A stretch of 43,143 nt of DNA from an uncultured Clostridia bacterium (GCA_934647165.1 CAKUFA010000017.1:1-43143); one strand, 5' to 3'. Positions 1-8,051 are shown, counted from the stretch's first letter. Numbers and translations: made by a program. The notes: generated by a model from the sequence alone, not told the origin.

Positions 1-9
1 GGAAGGCCG

Positions 10-48
10 CAAAAAAGAAGCAGAACCCTTGAAAAATCAAGGGTTCTG
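10..48 (-). terminator. Rho-independent terminator after tRNA-Leu
   Basis: A perfect 12-bp stem (CAGAACCCTTGA pairing with TCAAGGGTTCTG) closes over an AAAA loop at 21-48. On the minus strand it is followed by a CTTCTTTTTT tract. It lies directly downstream of the tRNA-Leu 3' end and so ends that transcript. Confidence 0.9.
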
Positions 49-50
49 TG

Positions 51-138
51 GTGCGGGAAACAGGACTTGAACCTGCATGAAGTTAGCCCTCACTAGAACC
101 TGAATCTAGCGCGTCTGCCAATTCCGCCATTCCCGCAC
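51..138 (-). tRNA. tRNA-Leu (anticodon CAG)
   Basis: The minus strand folds into a class II (long variable arm) tRNA. The acceptor stem pairs GTGCGGG with CCCGCAC, the D-arm carries GGCGGAATTGGCAGACGC, the anticodon stem CTAGA/TCTAG holds loop TTCAGGT with anticodon CAG, the variable arm is TGAGGGCTAACTTCA, and the T-arm contains GGTTCAAGTCC. The length is 88 nt. The CCA end is not encoded: the bases after the discriminator are CACAGAA. CAG reads CUG leucine codons, which suits this GC-rich genome. A terminator follows at once. Confidence 0.95.
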
Positions 139-213
139 AGTGACAATATATTTATATACGCCACCGCCTTTCGAATTCCTTCTTTTTTCTCTAATTTTTT
201 TATTTTCGCATAC

Positions 214-250
214 AAAAAATCCCCCGTCAGCCTTGCCAGCCAACGGGAGG
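214..250 (-). terminator. Probable terminator of the prsA-like gene
   Basis: Downstream of the foldase stop codon the minus strand reads CCTCCCGT, an imperfect G-U-rich inner stem, then ACGGGGG followed by ATTTTTTG. The outer stem is CCCGT/ACGGG. It would separate the foldase transcript from tRNA-Leu. Confidence 0.7.
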
Positions 251-262
251 ATCTTGAGTTGC

Positions 263-1819
263 TTACTTGTTTTCCAGTGCTTTGCGGTCAATCTTGGCAT
301 GTGCCGCTTCCACCCACGCGTCCACAGCCGCGTCATAGGTATCGTTCTGCTTGGTGGTCAACACGCTGTTGGTCAGCACATCGCGCACTTCGTCCAGCGC
401 AACCGGGCCTTCCTCCACGTCCGCCACATACTTGATGATGTAGTAGCCGTAGATGCCCTCCACCTTGTCGGACACATCGCCCACGTTGGCAAGCGCCATG
501 GCAGCCGTTGTAAACGCCGTATCCATGTTAGTCATGCCCTCGCACACGGCATAGCCGTTCTTCGCGGTGGCCGTATCGCCCTGCATGCCGGGATCCTCGG
601 TATATTCGGCCATCAGCGCATCCCAATCGCAGCCGGGAATCTTCGCTAGAATCTCATCTGCCTTGGTGGCAATGTTGGCATAAGCTGTTGCCTTGGCTTC
701 ATCCAGCTGATCCGCATAGAAAGCTTCTTCCGCCTTGGCCTGTGCATAAGCCTTGACAGCAGCCGCCACATCGTCGCTCACTTCCGTGGTGAACGAAGCG
801 GTAATGTCCGTCACCGTGGCAAGGTTCACCGTCAGCGCAGCGGGCGCTACCACATCCGTGGCGCTGGCCAGATCCGTCGCACTGGCCAGATCGGTGGTCG
901 TTGCCAGATCCGTCTCGGTTGCTTCAGCCGCCACTTCCACAGCTTCGGGCGTTTCCAGCGTCACCTGCACCTGCTCAGCCAGGGCGTCGGGATCTTCCAC
1001 ACCCAGGTCGGTCACAGCCTTGCGGGCGGTGGTCACTGCGCTGGTCGCTTCGTTGTGGCGGGTCGTCAGGTCATCAATCACGGCCTGATCCTCAGCAAGG
1101 AATTTCACCAGGATCTGCTTCACCATGCGGTAGCCGGCGGGACGATAATACACCGTGTTGCCGTTGTTCACATTCGTGCCGTAGCTGCTCGGGTTATTGG
1201 TATAGGTGGTCTTGGCGCTGTCGGCACGGGTGGTCAGTTCCTGCGCCAGCTCATCCTCAGTGATCGTCACGTCCTTGACGATTTCCTGCTTGAGCTTGTT
1301 CTTCAGGAACGTTTCGCGTTCGCTGGCTGCCACGACTTCTTCCGTCACACCCAGCTGTGCGCACTGTTCGTCAATGGCCTTCTCCAGCTCGTCGCCGGTG
1401 AGGGTAGTATCCGCCAGATACGTCTTCTGCACCTGCTCGCGGGCAGACTTCCAGCTCTTTTCCACCGTGGCGTTCAGCTCTTCGGTTTCTTCTTCCGTCA
1501 GCTGATCCAAGCCCAGCTCCGCCACCTTCATGTTTTCCACATCGCTCTTCACGAGGCTGTCGATCACGCTGTCGGTGGTATCGGAGATGTTCTTTGCATC
1601 CGTCACATCATAGCTCATGCCAAACTGGTTGTAGAGCCAGGCCATGTAGTTGAGCTGATAGTTCACCGTATCCTGAATTTCGCCTTTGGTGTGCGTATAG
1701 TCGCCCACCCTGATGATCTCCGTGGCACGATCCACGGCCTCATCCTTTTCGATCAGCGCGCAGCCGCTCATGAGCATCGCCACAGCCAGCAACAGCGCAA
1801 GCAAAGCCTTCTTGTGCAT
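263..1819 (-). CDS. PrsA/SurA-like lipoprotein foldase (parvulin peptidyl-prolyl isomerase)
   Basis: A 518-aa exported lipoprotein. Residues 1-20 form a lipoprotein signal ending in lipobox LMSGC, with Cys20 the predicted lipidated residue. Residues 30-200 resemble the helical SurA_N/PrsA chaperone region. The parvulin rotamase domain begins at RMVKQILVKF (231-240) and resumes at KADEILAKI, then DWDALMAEYTEDPG (about 387-412), ending near GYYIIKY (458-464). Between the first strand and the rest sits an insert of about 140 residues that contains a six-residue repeat, TDLA-type, at 301-324. Such foldases help exported proteins fold at the outer membrane face in Gram-positives. The start is supported by GGAGAGGAATTCC before ATG and by a promoter at 1864-1893. 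A terminator follows. The exact subfamily is uncertain. Confidence 0.85.
   Translation of the reverse strand: MHKKALLALLLAVAMLMSGCALIEKDEAVDRATEIIRVGDYTHTKGEIQDTVNYQLNYMAWLYNQFGMSYDVTDAKNISDTTDSVIDSLVKSDVENMKVAELGLDQLTEEETEELNATVEKSWKSAREQVQKTYLADTTLTGDELEKAIDEQCAQLGVTEEVVAASERETFLKNKLKQEIVKDVTITEDELAQELTTRADSAKTTYTNNPSSYGTNVNNGNTVYYRPAGYRMVKQILVKFLAEDQAVIDDLTTRHNEATSAVTTARKAVTDLGVEDPDALAEQVQVTLETPEAVEVAAEATETDLATTTDLASATDLASATDVVAPAALTVNLATVTDITASFTTEVSDDVAAAVKAYAQAKAEEAFYADQLDEAKATAYANIATKADEILAKIPGCDWDALMAEYTEDPGMQGDTATAKNGYAVCEGMTNMDTAFTTAAMALANVGDVSDKVEGIYGYYIIKYVADVEEGPVALDEVRDVLTNSVLTTKQNDTYDAAVDAWVEAAHAKIDRKALENK
848..919 (-). repeat. 18-bp tandem repeat inside the foldase gene
   Basis: About four imperfect 18-bp units (around the word TGGCCAGATC on the plus strand) encode TETDLA, TTTDLA, SATDLA and SATDVV. 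Because each unit is a multiple of three, copy-number change would alter insert length without breaking the frame. Confidence 0.8.
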
Positions 1820-1863
1820 GGAATTCCTCTCCGTTTCTTGATAATCTATGGAACACTTTTTAT

Positions 1864-1893
1864 ATTATACCGCAACCTGCGCAGGAAACGCAA
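1864..1893 (-). promoter_or_regulatory. Sigma-A-type promoter of the foldase gene
   Basis: On the minus strand, -35 TTGCGT (1893-1888), an 18-nt spacer, and a perfect -10 TATAAT (1869-1864). It starts transcription about 40 nt before the foldase ATG. Confidence 0.75.
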
Positions 1894-2046
1894 GGGTAAC
1901 GCCCAATTTTCTTGTGAACAAACCATGAACCGCAGTGTATTTTTGCCTGTGGAAGCGCTGTCTTTCCGTGTCCTCAAAGTGCCGTCCTGCCAGAAAGCCG
2001 CTCACATACCTGGCAAAAGCACACTTCCTCGCTGCTTTCCGCGCCA

Positions 2047-2961
2047 TCAGGGCAAAATTTCCCCCTTGATACCATACCTCCGCTTCAAATACCCATCCAG
2101 ATTGCCATACTCGCTGACCGTGATTTCACTGATTTGCAGCCGCCGCATCATTGCCAGCAGAATGCAGATGCCATGCACCACAATGTCCGCCCGGTTTGGT
2201 TGCAGCCCCGGCAAATTCAGCCTTTCCGCCAGCGGCATATCCGCCAGCTTCCACGCCTGTTTTTCCACCTGCTCCAGCGTCAGGCGTGTGCCGTGCATGT
2301 AGGTTCGATCCGTCCAGCGAATGGCCTTGACCATGGCCGCCAGGGTCGTGAACGTACCGCCCACACCAATCCACCGCGGCGGCAGGGTCAGGGTTGGGTG
2401 CTCCCGCAGCTTATCCTCCAAAATGCCCGCCGCCAATTCCTGCACGGCTGCCAGGTCGGCATGGCTGCGGATGGGCTGCATGCCGAACAGCCGCACCGCG
2501 CCCATCTGGCAGGAGAAGGTGCACACCAGCTTGTCGCCCTGCCCAACCACCAGCTCCGTGGAACCGCCGCCGATGTCAATCACACCGCAAAATTGGCCGT
2601 CCGTTGCCCCCAGGAAGGACAGCGCGGCTTCCTCTTCCCCTGAGCAGACTTCCATGCGCACGCGGGCTGCATCTTCCAGACGGCCGGCAAGCTCGTCCGC
2701 ATTGGCTGCGTCGCGCACAGCGCTTGTCGCAAACAGGCTCACTTCCTCCGCACCGGCTTCCCGTGCTTCCCTGGCCATGCGCGCCACAGCGTTTACGGTT
2801 TTATCCATGGCCGCTTCGCTCAGATTGCGCTTTTCATCCAGGCCGGCAAACAGCCGCGTTCCTTCGCGATCCCGTCCCAGTTGTCTTGCCTGTTCGCCTT
2901 CCCGGTCTGCGATGAGCATTCTCACTGAATTGGAGCCGATTCCAATCACTGCCGTGCGCAT
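2047..2961 (-). CDS. Ppx/GppA family phosphatase (exopolyphosphatase-like)
   Basis: A 304-aa member of the ASKHA-fold Ppx/GppA family, which hydrolyses polyphosphate or pppGpp. The N-terminus MRTAVIGIGSNSVRML is the phosphate-1 loop, LFATSAVRDA is the conserved middle motif, and GVIDIGGGSTELVVG is the phosphate-2 loop. It has only the catalytic two-lobe part, without the C-terminal HD region of long Ppx proteins. The start at 2961 is preferred over an upstream in-frame start (3000) because AGGAGG lies 9 nt before it. It follows divIC by 77 nt, a neighbourhood common in Clostridia. Whether it acts on polyphosphate or pppGpp cannot be told from sequence. Confidence 0.88.
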   Translation of the reverse strand: MRTAVIGIGSNSVRMLIADREGEQARQLGRDREGTRLFAGLDEKRNLSEAAMDKTVNAVARMAREAREAGAEEVSLFATSAVRDAANADELAGRLEDAARVRMEVCSGEEEAALSFLGATDGQFCGVIDIGGGSTELVVGQGDKLVCTFSCQMGAVRLFGMQPIRSHADLAAVQELAAGILEDKLREHPTLTLPPRWIGVGGTFTTLAAMVKAIRWTDRTYMHGTRLTLEQVEKQAWKLADMPLAERLNLPGLQPNRADIVVHGICILLAMMRRLQISEITVSEYGNLDGYLKRRYGIKGEILP

Positions 2962-3038
2962 GGTTGTCACCCTCCTGCCTTGTCTTTTGTCCAAAAGCAA
3001 ACGAGAGAGAACTGCGCACGCAGTCCTCTCCCTCCTGT

Positions 3039-3377
3039 CTAATCCTCCATGGCTTCCTGTCGAATCCGTGCTTCCTCCTCCGTGTAAGCATACAACTCCT
3101 CAGGATTGACGAACTCGAACCGCAGCTCACCAGGCTTGATGTACTGATAATCCTGCCGGGCGCGGCTTTCCACATAGCTGTTGGTGCCCACGCGGGCAAT
3201 CTGCTCATCCAGGCTGTTGCCCTGGGCCGTCACGTCCGCAAGGTTTATCCGCAGCGTGGTTTCTTCTTCCAGCAAGCGCTGCCGTTCCTCTTTCAGCCGC
3301 CCGTTCCACACAAGAAAAAGCGTCAGCGCCAGGGCACAGCAAAGCACAATTTTCCCCCAACGCATGGTATTTTGCAT
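3039..3377 (-). CDS. divIC: Septum formation initiator, DivIC/FtsB-like
   Basis: A 112-aa bitopic membrane protein: a short cytoplasmic N-terminus, one membrane segment (about residues 9-24, KIVLCCALALTLFLVW), then a coiled coil (about 26-65) rich in Glu, Leu and Arg, and a C-terminal part with YVESRARQDYQYIKPGE, the usual DivIC/FtsB ending. These proteins pair with FtsL and regulate septal wall synthesis. Its position directly after yabP and yabQ repeats the order known from Bacillus subtilis (yabP-yabQ-divIC). The 64-nt gap from yabQ may hold a vegetative promoter, but I see no convincing boxes. Confidence 0.88.
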   Translation of the reverse strand: MQNTMRWGKIVLCCALALTLFLVWNGRLKEERQRLLEEETTLRINLADVTAQGNSLDEQIARVGTNSYVESRARQDYQYIKPGELRFEFVNPEELYAYTEEEARIRQEAMED

Positions 3378-3441
3378 CGTGCCTGCCCCCCCTTTTCATC
3401 AAGCGCAGGCTGCTATACGCCGCCCCGCTCTATAGTGCCTA

Positions 3442-3783
3442 TTATGTTCGCCCTTCACGGTCCTTTTCCTTCTTTTTCTTGCGTGCATCGCAAGCTTTTT
3501 TTGCACGCAGGAGCAATTCCCACAGCGCCAGTTCCATACTCAGCCCCAGTGACAGGCCAAGCAGCGCATGCAGCCGAAGCCCTGCCCCAAGCTTCACCGT
3601 GGATGTCATCAGCAGCCCCAGCAACGCAAGCGCAAGGAGTGTGTCCGCAAGCACAGGCAGCACGCGGCCACGCCTGCGCAGCGGAAGTGTCAGCTGCCAC
3701 AGCGCGCCCAGCGCCGCACCGCCCGCCAGCAGCATCAGGCATGCCTGCGCCTGCGCACGCATGGCAAAAAGCCGCTCCATCAT
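3442..3783 (-). CDS. yabQ: Spore cortex biosynthesis protein YabQ
   Basis: A 113-aa membrane protein with several hydrophobic stretches (about 13-34, 41-60 and 66-92), then a very basic tail, ARKKKKEKDREGR. Low sequence identity is normal for YabQ, so the call leans on topology, size and on position between yabP and divIC. YabQ is needed for spore cortex formation in B. subtilis and sits in the forespore outer membrane. The start ATG overlaps the yabP stop (ATGA), which implies translational coupling; a second ATG follows at once. Confidence 0.78.
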   Translation of the reverse strand: MMERLFAMRAQAQACLMLLAGGAALGALWQLTLPLRRRGRVLPVLADTLLALALLGLLMTSTVKLGAGLRLHALLGLSLGLSMELALWELLLRAKKACDARKKKKEKDREGRT

Positions 3784-4064
3784 TGGCCAAGCGCACGGCG
3801 GAAAAAGCTGCTCCGTGCGCGGCGTTCACTGCCGTAGGCCGCCGCATCTACCCGGCCGGTGAGGGTAAGCTTTCCCTCCTCCAACTGGAGGCTTTCCACA
3901 TGCAGTCCACTGCCGGTGATAACCAGTTCGCCACCGGCAGTGTGAAGCACAATCTGCTTTTCATCAAAGCTTTCCACATTTTCAACGCCTGTGACTGCCG
4001 CCCGCGCGCGATGGTCAATCGTGATACCATAGGCCGCTTCCGCACCTGTTTCTTCCCGGCTCAT
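3780..4064 (-). CDS. yabP: Sporulation protein YabP
   Basis: A 94-aa protein of the YabP/YqfC family. It has the hallmark start of the domain, HRARAAVTGVENVESFDEKQ, followed by short beta-strand blocks IVLHTAGGELVITGSGL and LHVESLQLEEGKLTLTGRV. The family is made in the mother cell and supports spore assembly. I chose ATG 4064 (MSREETG) because AAAGGGGGCG precedes it; the reading frame stays open for a further 54 codons upstream but that part is not YabP-like. The gene ends in an ATGA overlap with yabQ. Confidence 0.88.
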   Translation of the reverse strand: MSREETGAEAAYGITIDHRARAAVTGVENVESFDEKQIVLHTAGGELVITGSGLHVESLQLEEGKLTLTGRVDAAAYGSERRARSSFFRRALGQ

Positions 4065-4141
4065 CCTCTCGCCCCCTTTATGGAAAAGGTTATGCGAAAG
4101 AACGCCGTGGCAGAACCGCCGCATGCTGCTTCCAGCGTTTT

Positions 4142-4948
4142 TCAGTCTTCTGTTTCCGCTTTGTTCCACGCTTCCAGACAGCCCTGCAAAATGGCCTGAT
4201 ACTTCGCACTGCGGTCGACATCCCACAGATAAGCGTCCGCCAAAGCGCTTTGCAGCGCAAAAAGGCCGTTAAAATCCCGTGCCTCCAGGCATTGTGCCAG
4301 CTGCTCGCCGGTCACATGGCTGTGCTCCTCCACAGCATGCAGATTATCCATGCAGTTTTGCAAAAGCTCCGGGATGGTCTGCTCCCATTCCTCCCGCGCC
4401 ATGGAAGCAGCCACTTCCCGCAGCCGCTGCACGGCCTCTTCGGGGCTCAGCCCCGCCTCGTAGCCGTCCGTAAGCCACAGCCAGCTTTCGGCCATGCGGC
4501 TCCAGTCCTCCTGCTCCTGGCCGTTGGTAATCACCAGGCCGCCTTTGTCCCCGCCGAAATTCTGCTCCGCCTGCAAAACAAACATGGGCAGCCGGTCGCA
4601 TCTTTCATGCAGTCGAAACCAGTCCTCCGCCTGGAAGTGATCGGCACTGCGATAGATAAACAGCGCCACATACAGGTCTGCATCCACGCGGTTTATTTCG
4701 TAGCGTGCTCCGCCTTCAGCCTGGCCGTAAGGCAGTTCCGTGAGCATGTCATACAGAAAAGTCCCTGTATTTCCGCTTTCCCACAAGGCGTGCTCGTGCA
4801 CCTGCTCATACAATTCCTGCAGGGAATACGGCGGCCTGTCATCCGGATCATTAAGCCAGCCGCCGTTGCTGAGCAGCACTCGGTTAAGGCGGATCATATC
4901 CGCTTCATTGCCCACAGCCGCCACTCGAATTGAATGTATGCTTGCCAA
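4142..4948 (-). CDS. Unknown 268-aa protein
   Basis: I do not recognise this protein. It is soluble, without a signal peptide or membrane segment, acidic, and rich in Trp, Glu and Leu. The N-terminal half has mixed strand/helix blocks (SIHSIRVAAVGNEADMIRL, DLYVALFIYRSADHF), and the C-terminal half looks mainly helical, with a HxxxEEHSHVTGEQLAQCLEA segment. The start is probably TTG at 4948 (MASIHSIR) preceded by AGAGGA at 7 nt; no ATG with a better site is present. It lies 43 nt after the ProB-like kinase and 77 nt before yabP, so it could be co-transcribed with either. Confidence 0.75.
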   Translation of the reverse strand: MASIHSIRVAAVGNEADMIRLNRVLLSNGGWLNDPDDRPPYSLQELYEQVHEHALWESGNTGTFLYDMLTELPYGQAEGGARYEINRVDADLYVALFIYRSADHFQAEDWFRLHERCDRLPMFVLQAEQNFGGDKGGLVITNGQEQEDWSRMAESWLWLTDGYEAGLSPEEAVQRLREVAASMAREEWEQTIPELLQNCMDNLHAVEEHSHVTGEQLAQCLEARDFNGLFALQSALADAYLWDVDRSAKYQAILQGCLEAWNKAETED

Positions 4949-4991
4949 GGTTGGTTCCTCTTTCCCATTTGATGGCGCACTGAGCGCCCTA

Positions 4992-5816
4992 TCACCATTG
5001 CCCGATGCGAGTGCAGGGCACGCGGCCGTTCACCAGATCGCTGAGGCGGTGACGTGCATGGCCAATGATCACCGTTGTGCCGCCGCGCACGGATTCCAGG
5101 GCGTATTCCAGCTTGGCCTTGGCGCCGTTAGCGCCTGCCCGGCTTGCGCCCACACACCCCTGTTGAAGCTCCCGCACCTTCTTTTCCACATCCTCCACCG
5201 TTTTCCCCATCACTTCCCGCACCAGGGTGGACGGGTCTTTAGGATTCTGGTAGATCCCCTCCGTGGACGTCATCAGCACCAGGATTTTCGCATGCACCAG
5301 CGATGCAATAACTGCCGCCGTCTCATCATTATCCACACACTCGTGCACCACTTCCCCCTGCTGGCGGCGCACAGCCAGCTCCATCTTGCGGTTTTCCTCA
5401 TCGCTTACAGGGTCGTTGTAGTTCACAATCGGGATGGTTTTCTGCTGGGCGGCGCGGATGAGCAGACGGCGGATATGCTCGCGCTTTTCCGGATCGTTGA
5501 AGTGCGTATGCTCCACCAGCAGCTGCCGCACGCCGTATTCCGGAGCAATAAACTGGCGATAATTCTGCATCAGAATGCTCTGCCCCTGCGAGGCATAGTC
5601 GGCTTTGTCCTGCTCCGGATCGCCGCACAGCTCGCAGCCCGTGCGCTTGATATAGTCCAGCCGTCCGATCTCCGTCGCACCGCTGGTAACCCAAATCATA
5701 CCCGGCTTCAGCTCCGATCCCAGGCGGGAAAAAATATTATAATCAATATCCTTGTCTTCCTTGCGAATCAGCGCCATAGAACCAATTTTGCCCACCAGGT
5801 CAAACTGATACTCCAT
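4992..5816 (-). CDS. Amino-acid kinase family protein (glutamate 5-kinase-like)
   Basis: A 274-aa single-domain kinase of the carbamate/glutamate kinase fold. ProB-like blocks are visible: KIGSMAL near the N-terminus (usual KVGSS), WVTSGATEIGR (usual VSSGA), IPIVNYNDPVSDEE (usual IPIINENDxV), VLMTSTEGIYQNPKDP, and the C-terminal substrate block VGASRAGANGAKAKLEYAL with GTTVIIGHARH. There is no C-terminal PUA domain and no proA or proC nearby, so proline synthesis is not shown and the substrate may differ. ATG at 5816 is favoured over the upstream TTG because AAGGAG lies 7 nt before it. It follows the MATE gene by 21 nt. Confidence 0.7.
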   Translation of the reverse strand: MEYQFDLVGKIGSMALIRKEDKDIDYNIFSRLGSELKPGMIWVTSGATEIGRLDYIKRTGCELCGDPEQDKADYASQGQSILMQNYRQFIAPEYGVRQLLVEHTHFNDPEKREHIRRLLIRAAQQKTIPIVNYNDPVSDEENRKMELAVRRQQGEVVHECVDNDETAAVIASLVHAKILVLMTSTEGIYQNPKDPSTLVREVMGKTVEDVEKKVRELQQGCVGASRAGANGAKAKLEYALESVRGGTTVIIGHARHRLSDLVNGRVPCTRIGQW

Positions 5817-5837
5817 AAACAAACTCCTTCTTTTGCC

Positions 5838-7214
5838 TCATGCCGCTTCCGCAGAGCGTGTCAGGTCGTTCATCCACTTTTTTGAGCGGTACCGCCATAA
5901 ACCGATGCTTGCCTTGATGATTTCCTCCACCAGGGTGAACATATACACCTGGTAAACCGGCAGATGCCACACCAGCGCCGCCACACCGACCAGCGGCACG
6001 CCCACCAGCCACAGCGCCGCCGTGTCCAGCACCATGGAGAACACGGTGTCGCCCCCTGCACGCAGGACGCCCACCACAATCACGCTGTTGACGGCGCGCA
6101 GCCACACTGTGAAGGCCGAAAAGCGCAGGATGCGTTCCGCCATTTCCTTGGCCTCCTGGGATACATGGAAAATGCCGATGAGCTGCCAGCGGGTCAGCAG
6201 CAGCGTGCCTCCCATCACAACGCCAAGCACCACGCAGCTGACCAGCATGCGTCTGGCCGTAAGCCACGCCTCATCGCGCTTGCCTGCGCCCAGGTTGCCG
6301 CCCACAAGAATCGTGGATGCATTCATCACGCCGTAGATGGCCACAAACACCAGCTGATCCACCGTGTTGAAAATGCCCACCGCGGACACCGCCGCGTCGC
6401 CCAGCCGGCCGTAGAACACGCTGTACATAGTGGTGCCCATGCTCCACAGTCCCTCGTTTATCACCACCGGCAGCACAAGCGCAAAAAACCGCTTGAGGAA
6501 CGCACGATCCGGCAATTTCCAATCCGATCGGTGAAAGGCCGCCGGGAGCTTCAGCCCGTAGGCGGCGCACACATCAATGCAAAGCGCCACCGCACCGGAA
6601 ATCAGTGTGGCAATGGCCGCACCCTCCACGCCAAGCGCAGGCAGACCCATGTGCCCATAAATGAGCAAGTAGTTGAGCAGCGTATTTACAAGAATCGAGC
6701 AAACGCCCGCCAGCATGGGGATGGACGTGCGTTCTGCGGATTTCATGCAGGTGGCGTACACCACATCCACAGCCGCCAGCAGGTATCCCGGGGCAACAAT
6801 GCGCAGATATTGCACCGCATAATCGAAGCTTTCGCCCCTTGGCAGAAAGAAGCCCACCACCGTTTGCGGGCTGAGCATGGCAAAGGCTGCGAACGGCACG
6901 GCAATCACCGCCACCACCCGAAAGCACAGCCCCATCACCTGCCGCATGGCAGCCACATCCCGCCTGCCCCAATACTGGTTCATAAAAATGCCGCAGCCGG
7001 AAGCCGCACCGAACAGGAACAGCTGGAACACAAAGGTATAGCGGTTTGCCTGCACCACGGCGGCATAGGGTGCATCGCCCAAACGGCCAATCATCACGCC
7101 GTCAACGATATGCAGTGATGCGGACACAAGGTTCTGAAGCACAATGGGCAGGGCAACCACCAACAATTTCTTCAGGAACGCTCCGTCCCAACGGAGTATG
7201 GATTTTTCTTTCAT
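5838..7214 (-). CDS. MATE family efflux transporter
   Basis: A polytopic protein of about 458 aa with roughly twelve hydrophobic segments in two pseudo-symmetric halves. Typical MATE blocks are ALPIVLQNLVSASLHIVDGVMIGRLG at the first helices, FGAASGCGIFMNQYWGRRD, and in the second half LPVVINEGLWSMGTTMYSVFYGRLG. These proteins export cationic drugs or metabolites using Na+ or H+ gradients. The start at 7214 (MKEKS) has an AGGA 8 nt upstream; an in-frame ATG at 7223 has none at a proper distance. It sits 37 nt after aroK. The substrate cannot be inferred; the neighbouring kinase and aromatic genes may be chance partners. Confidence 0.88.
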   Translation of the reverse strand: MKEKSILRWDGAFLKKLLVVALPIVLQNLVSASLHIVDGVMIGRLGDAPYAAVVQANRYTFVFQLFLFGAASGCGIFMNQYWGRRDVAAMRQVMGLCFRVVAVIAVPFAAFAMLSPQTVVGFFLPRGESFDYAVQYLRIVAPGYLLAAVDVVYATCMKSAERTSIPMLAGVCSILVNTLLNYLLIYGHMGLPALGVEGAAIATLISGAVALCIDVCAAYGLKLPAAFHRSDWKLPDRAFLKRFFALVLPVVINEGLWSMGTTMYSVFYGRLGDAAVSAVGIFNTVDQLVFVAIYGVMNASTILVGGNLGAGKRDEAWLTARRMLVSCVVLGVVMGGTLLLTRWQLIGIFHVSQEAKEMAERILRFSAFTVWLRAVNSVIVVGVLRAGGDTVFSMVLDTAALWLVGVPLVGVAALVWHLPVYQVYMFTLVEEIIKASIGLWRYRSKKWMNDLTRSAEAA

Positions 7215-7251
7215 CTGGCACATCCTGTATGTTTTTTGAAAATCCGCAATC

Positions 7252-7767
7252 TTAAAGGCTAAACTGCCACCGAAGATATTGCTCCAGCGTTATCATGCCG
7301 GCCTGATAGCCGCGGCTGTTATCCAGCACTGCATCCGCAACGGAGCGATAAATGCCGATGCGCTCGTGATACAGCCGCTCCACTTCGTCGAGTCCTTTTT
7401 GCGCCAGCAGCGGCCTTCTGTCCAGCTTGATGTCGCCAAGGATATCCTGCAGGGGGCGGTCAATGAGCACGATCAGCCCGTTGCTGCGCATGATGGCGCG
7501 GTTTTCCTCCCGCAGCACCATGCCGCCGCCGGTGGACACAAGCCCCGGCTTTTCCCGCGTGAGCTGGATGAGGATATTGGTCTCCGCATGGCGGAACGCA
7601 TCCTCTCCATAGCGCTCAAAGATTTCCGGCACCGAGCATCCAACTGCCTGGGTGATGCGGGTATCCGTGTCCGCATAGGGTATCCCCAGGTTGTTCGCCA
7701 CCCGCTTGCCAAGGCTGCTTTTGCCGCACCCGGGCATGCCAATGAGAAAGACCTGCCGTTCCATCAT
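7252..7767 (-). CDS. aroK: Shikimate kinase
   Basis: A 171-aa P-loop kinase that phosphorylates shikimate on the way to chorismate. Walker A is GMPGCGKSS (10-18), the shikimate-binding Asp/Arg are in YADTDTRI and in EDAFRHAE, GGGMV is the conserved glycine block, and the lid arginine lies in LDRRPLL. Length is typical. Its ATG overlaps the chorismate mutase stop (ATGA), so both aromatic pathway genes are translationally coupled. The rest of the pathway is not in this window. Confidence 0.95.
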   Translation of the reverse strand: MMERQVFLIGMPGCGKSSLGKRVANNLGIPYADTDTRITQAVGCSVPEIFERYGEDAFRHAETNILIQLTREKPGLVSTGGGMVLREENRAIMRSNGLIVLIDRPLQDILGDIKLDRRPLLAQKGLDEVERLYHERIGIYRSVADAVLDNSRGYQAGMITLEQYLRWQFSL

Positions 7768-8048
7768 GGCGCGTCCTCCTCCTTCAGAAGCTCCTCCTGC
7801 TCCCGGCGCGACAGTGCCATCAGTTCTTCATACATTTCGCGCAGCGCAGGGGCGTAGTGCGCATCCTGCAAAAAGCCGCAGCGGGATGAAAGCACCTGTT
7901 CTTCCCGGCCTCTGTCCAGCACAGGCAGACCATGCGCTCGCTTATACTGCGCCACGCGCCGGGCCAGCGTCATCCGTTTTTCAAACAACGCCACCATGTC
8001 CCTGTCCACCTGATCCAGCGCCTGGCGCAGCTCCTCCAGCTCCGTCAT
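7764..8048 (-). CDS. Chorismate mutase, AroQ type
   Basis: A 94-aa all-helical chorismate mutase domain that converts chorismate to prephenate for Phe and Tyr synthesis. It has the standard pattern ELRQALDQVDRDMVALFEKRM, ARRVAQYKR, LDRGREEQVL and a C-terminal helix YEELMALSRREQEELL, with the active-site Arg, Lys and Glu in place. It is a stand-alone domain, not fused to prephenate dehydratase. It begins only 3 nt after the histidine kinase stop and overlaps aroK, so it is part of the two-component operon. Confidence 0.92.
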   Translation of the reverse strand: MTELEELRQALDQVDRDMVALFEKRMTLARRVAQYKRAHGLPVLDRGREEQVLSSRCGFLQDAHYAPALREMYEELMALSRREQEELLKEEDAP

Positions 8049-8051
8049 TTT

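Noticed and set aside
1865..2047. 60-codon minus frame whose ATG overlaps the ppx stop
   Set aside because: The ATGA overlap is tempting, but its last codons are the -10 box of the foldase promoter, its composition is non-protein-like and it matches nothing.
1055..2302. Long plus-strand frame across the foldase and ppx genes
   Set aside because: Antisense shadow; it runs through two genes and a promoter and resembles no family.
5964..7118. 384-codon plus-strand frame opposite the MATE gene
   Set aside because: His/Gln-rich composition typical of antisense translation of membrane-protein codons; no start signals.
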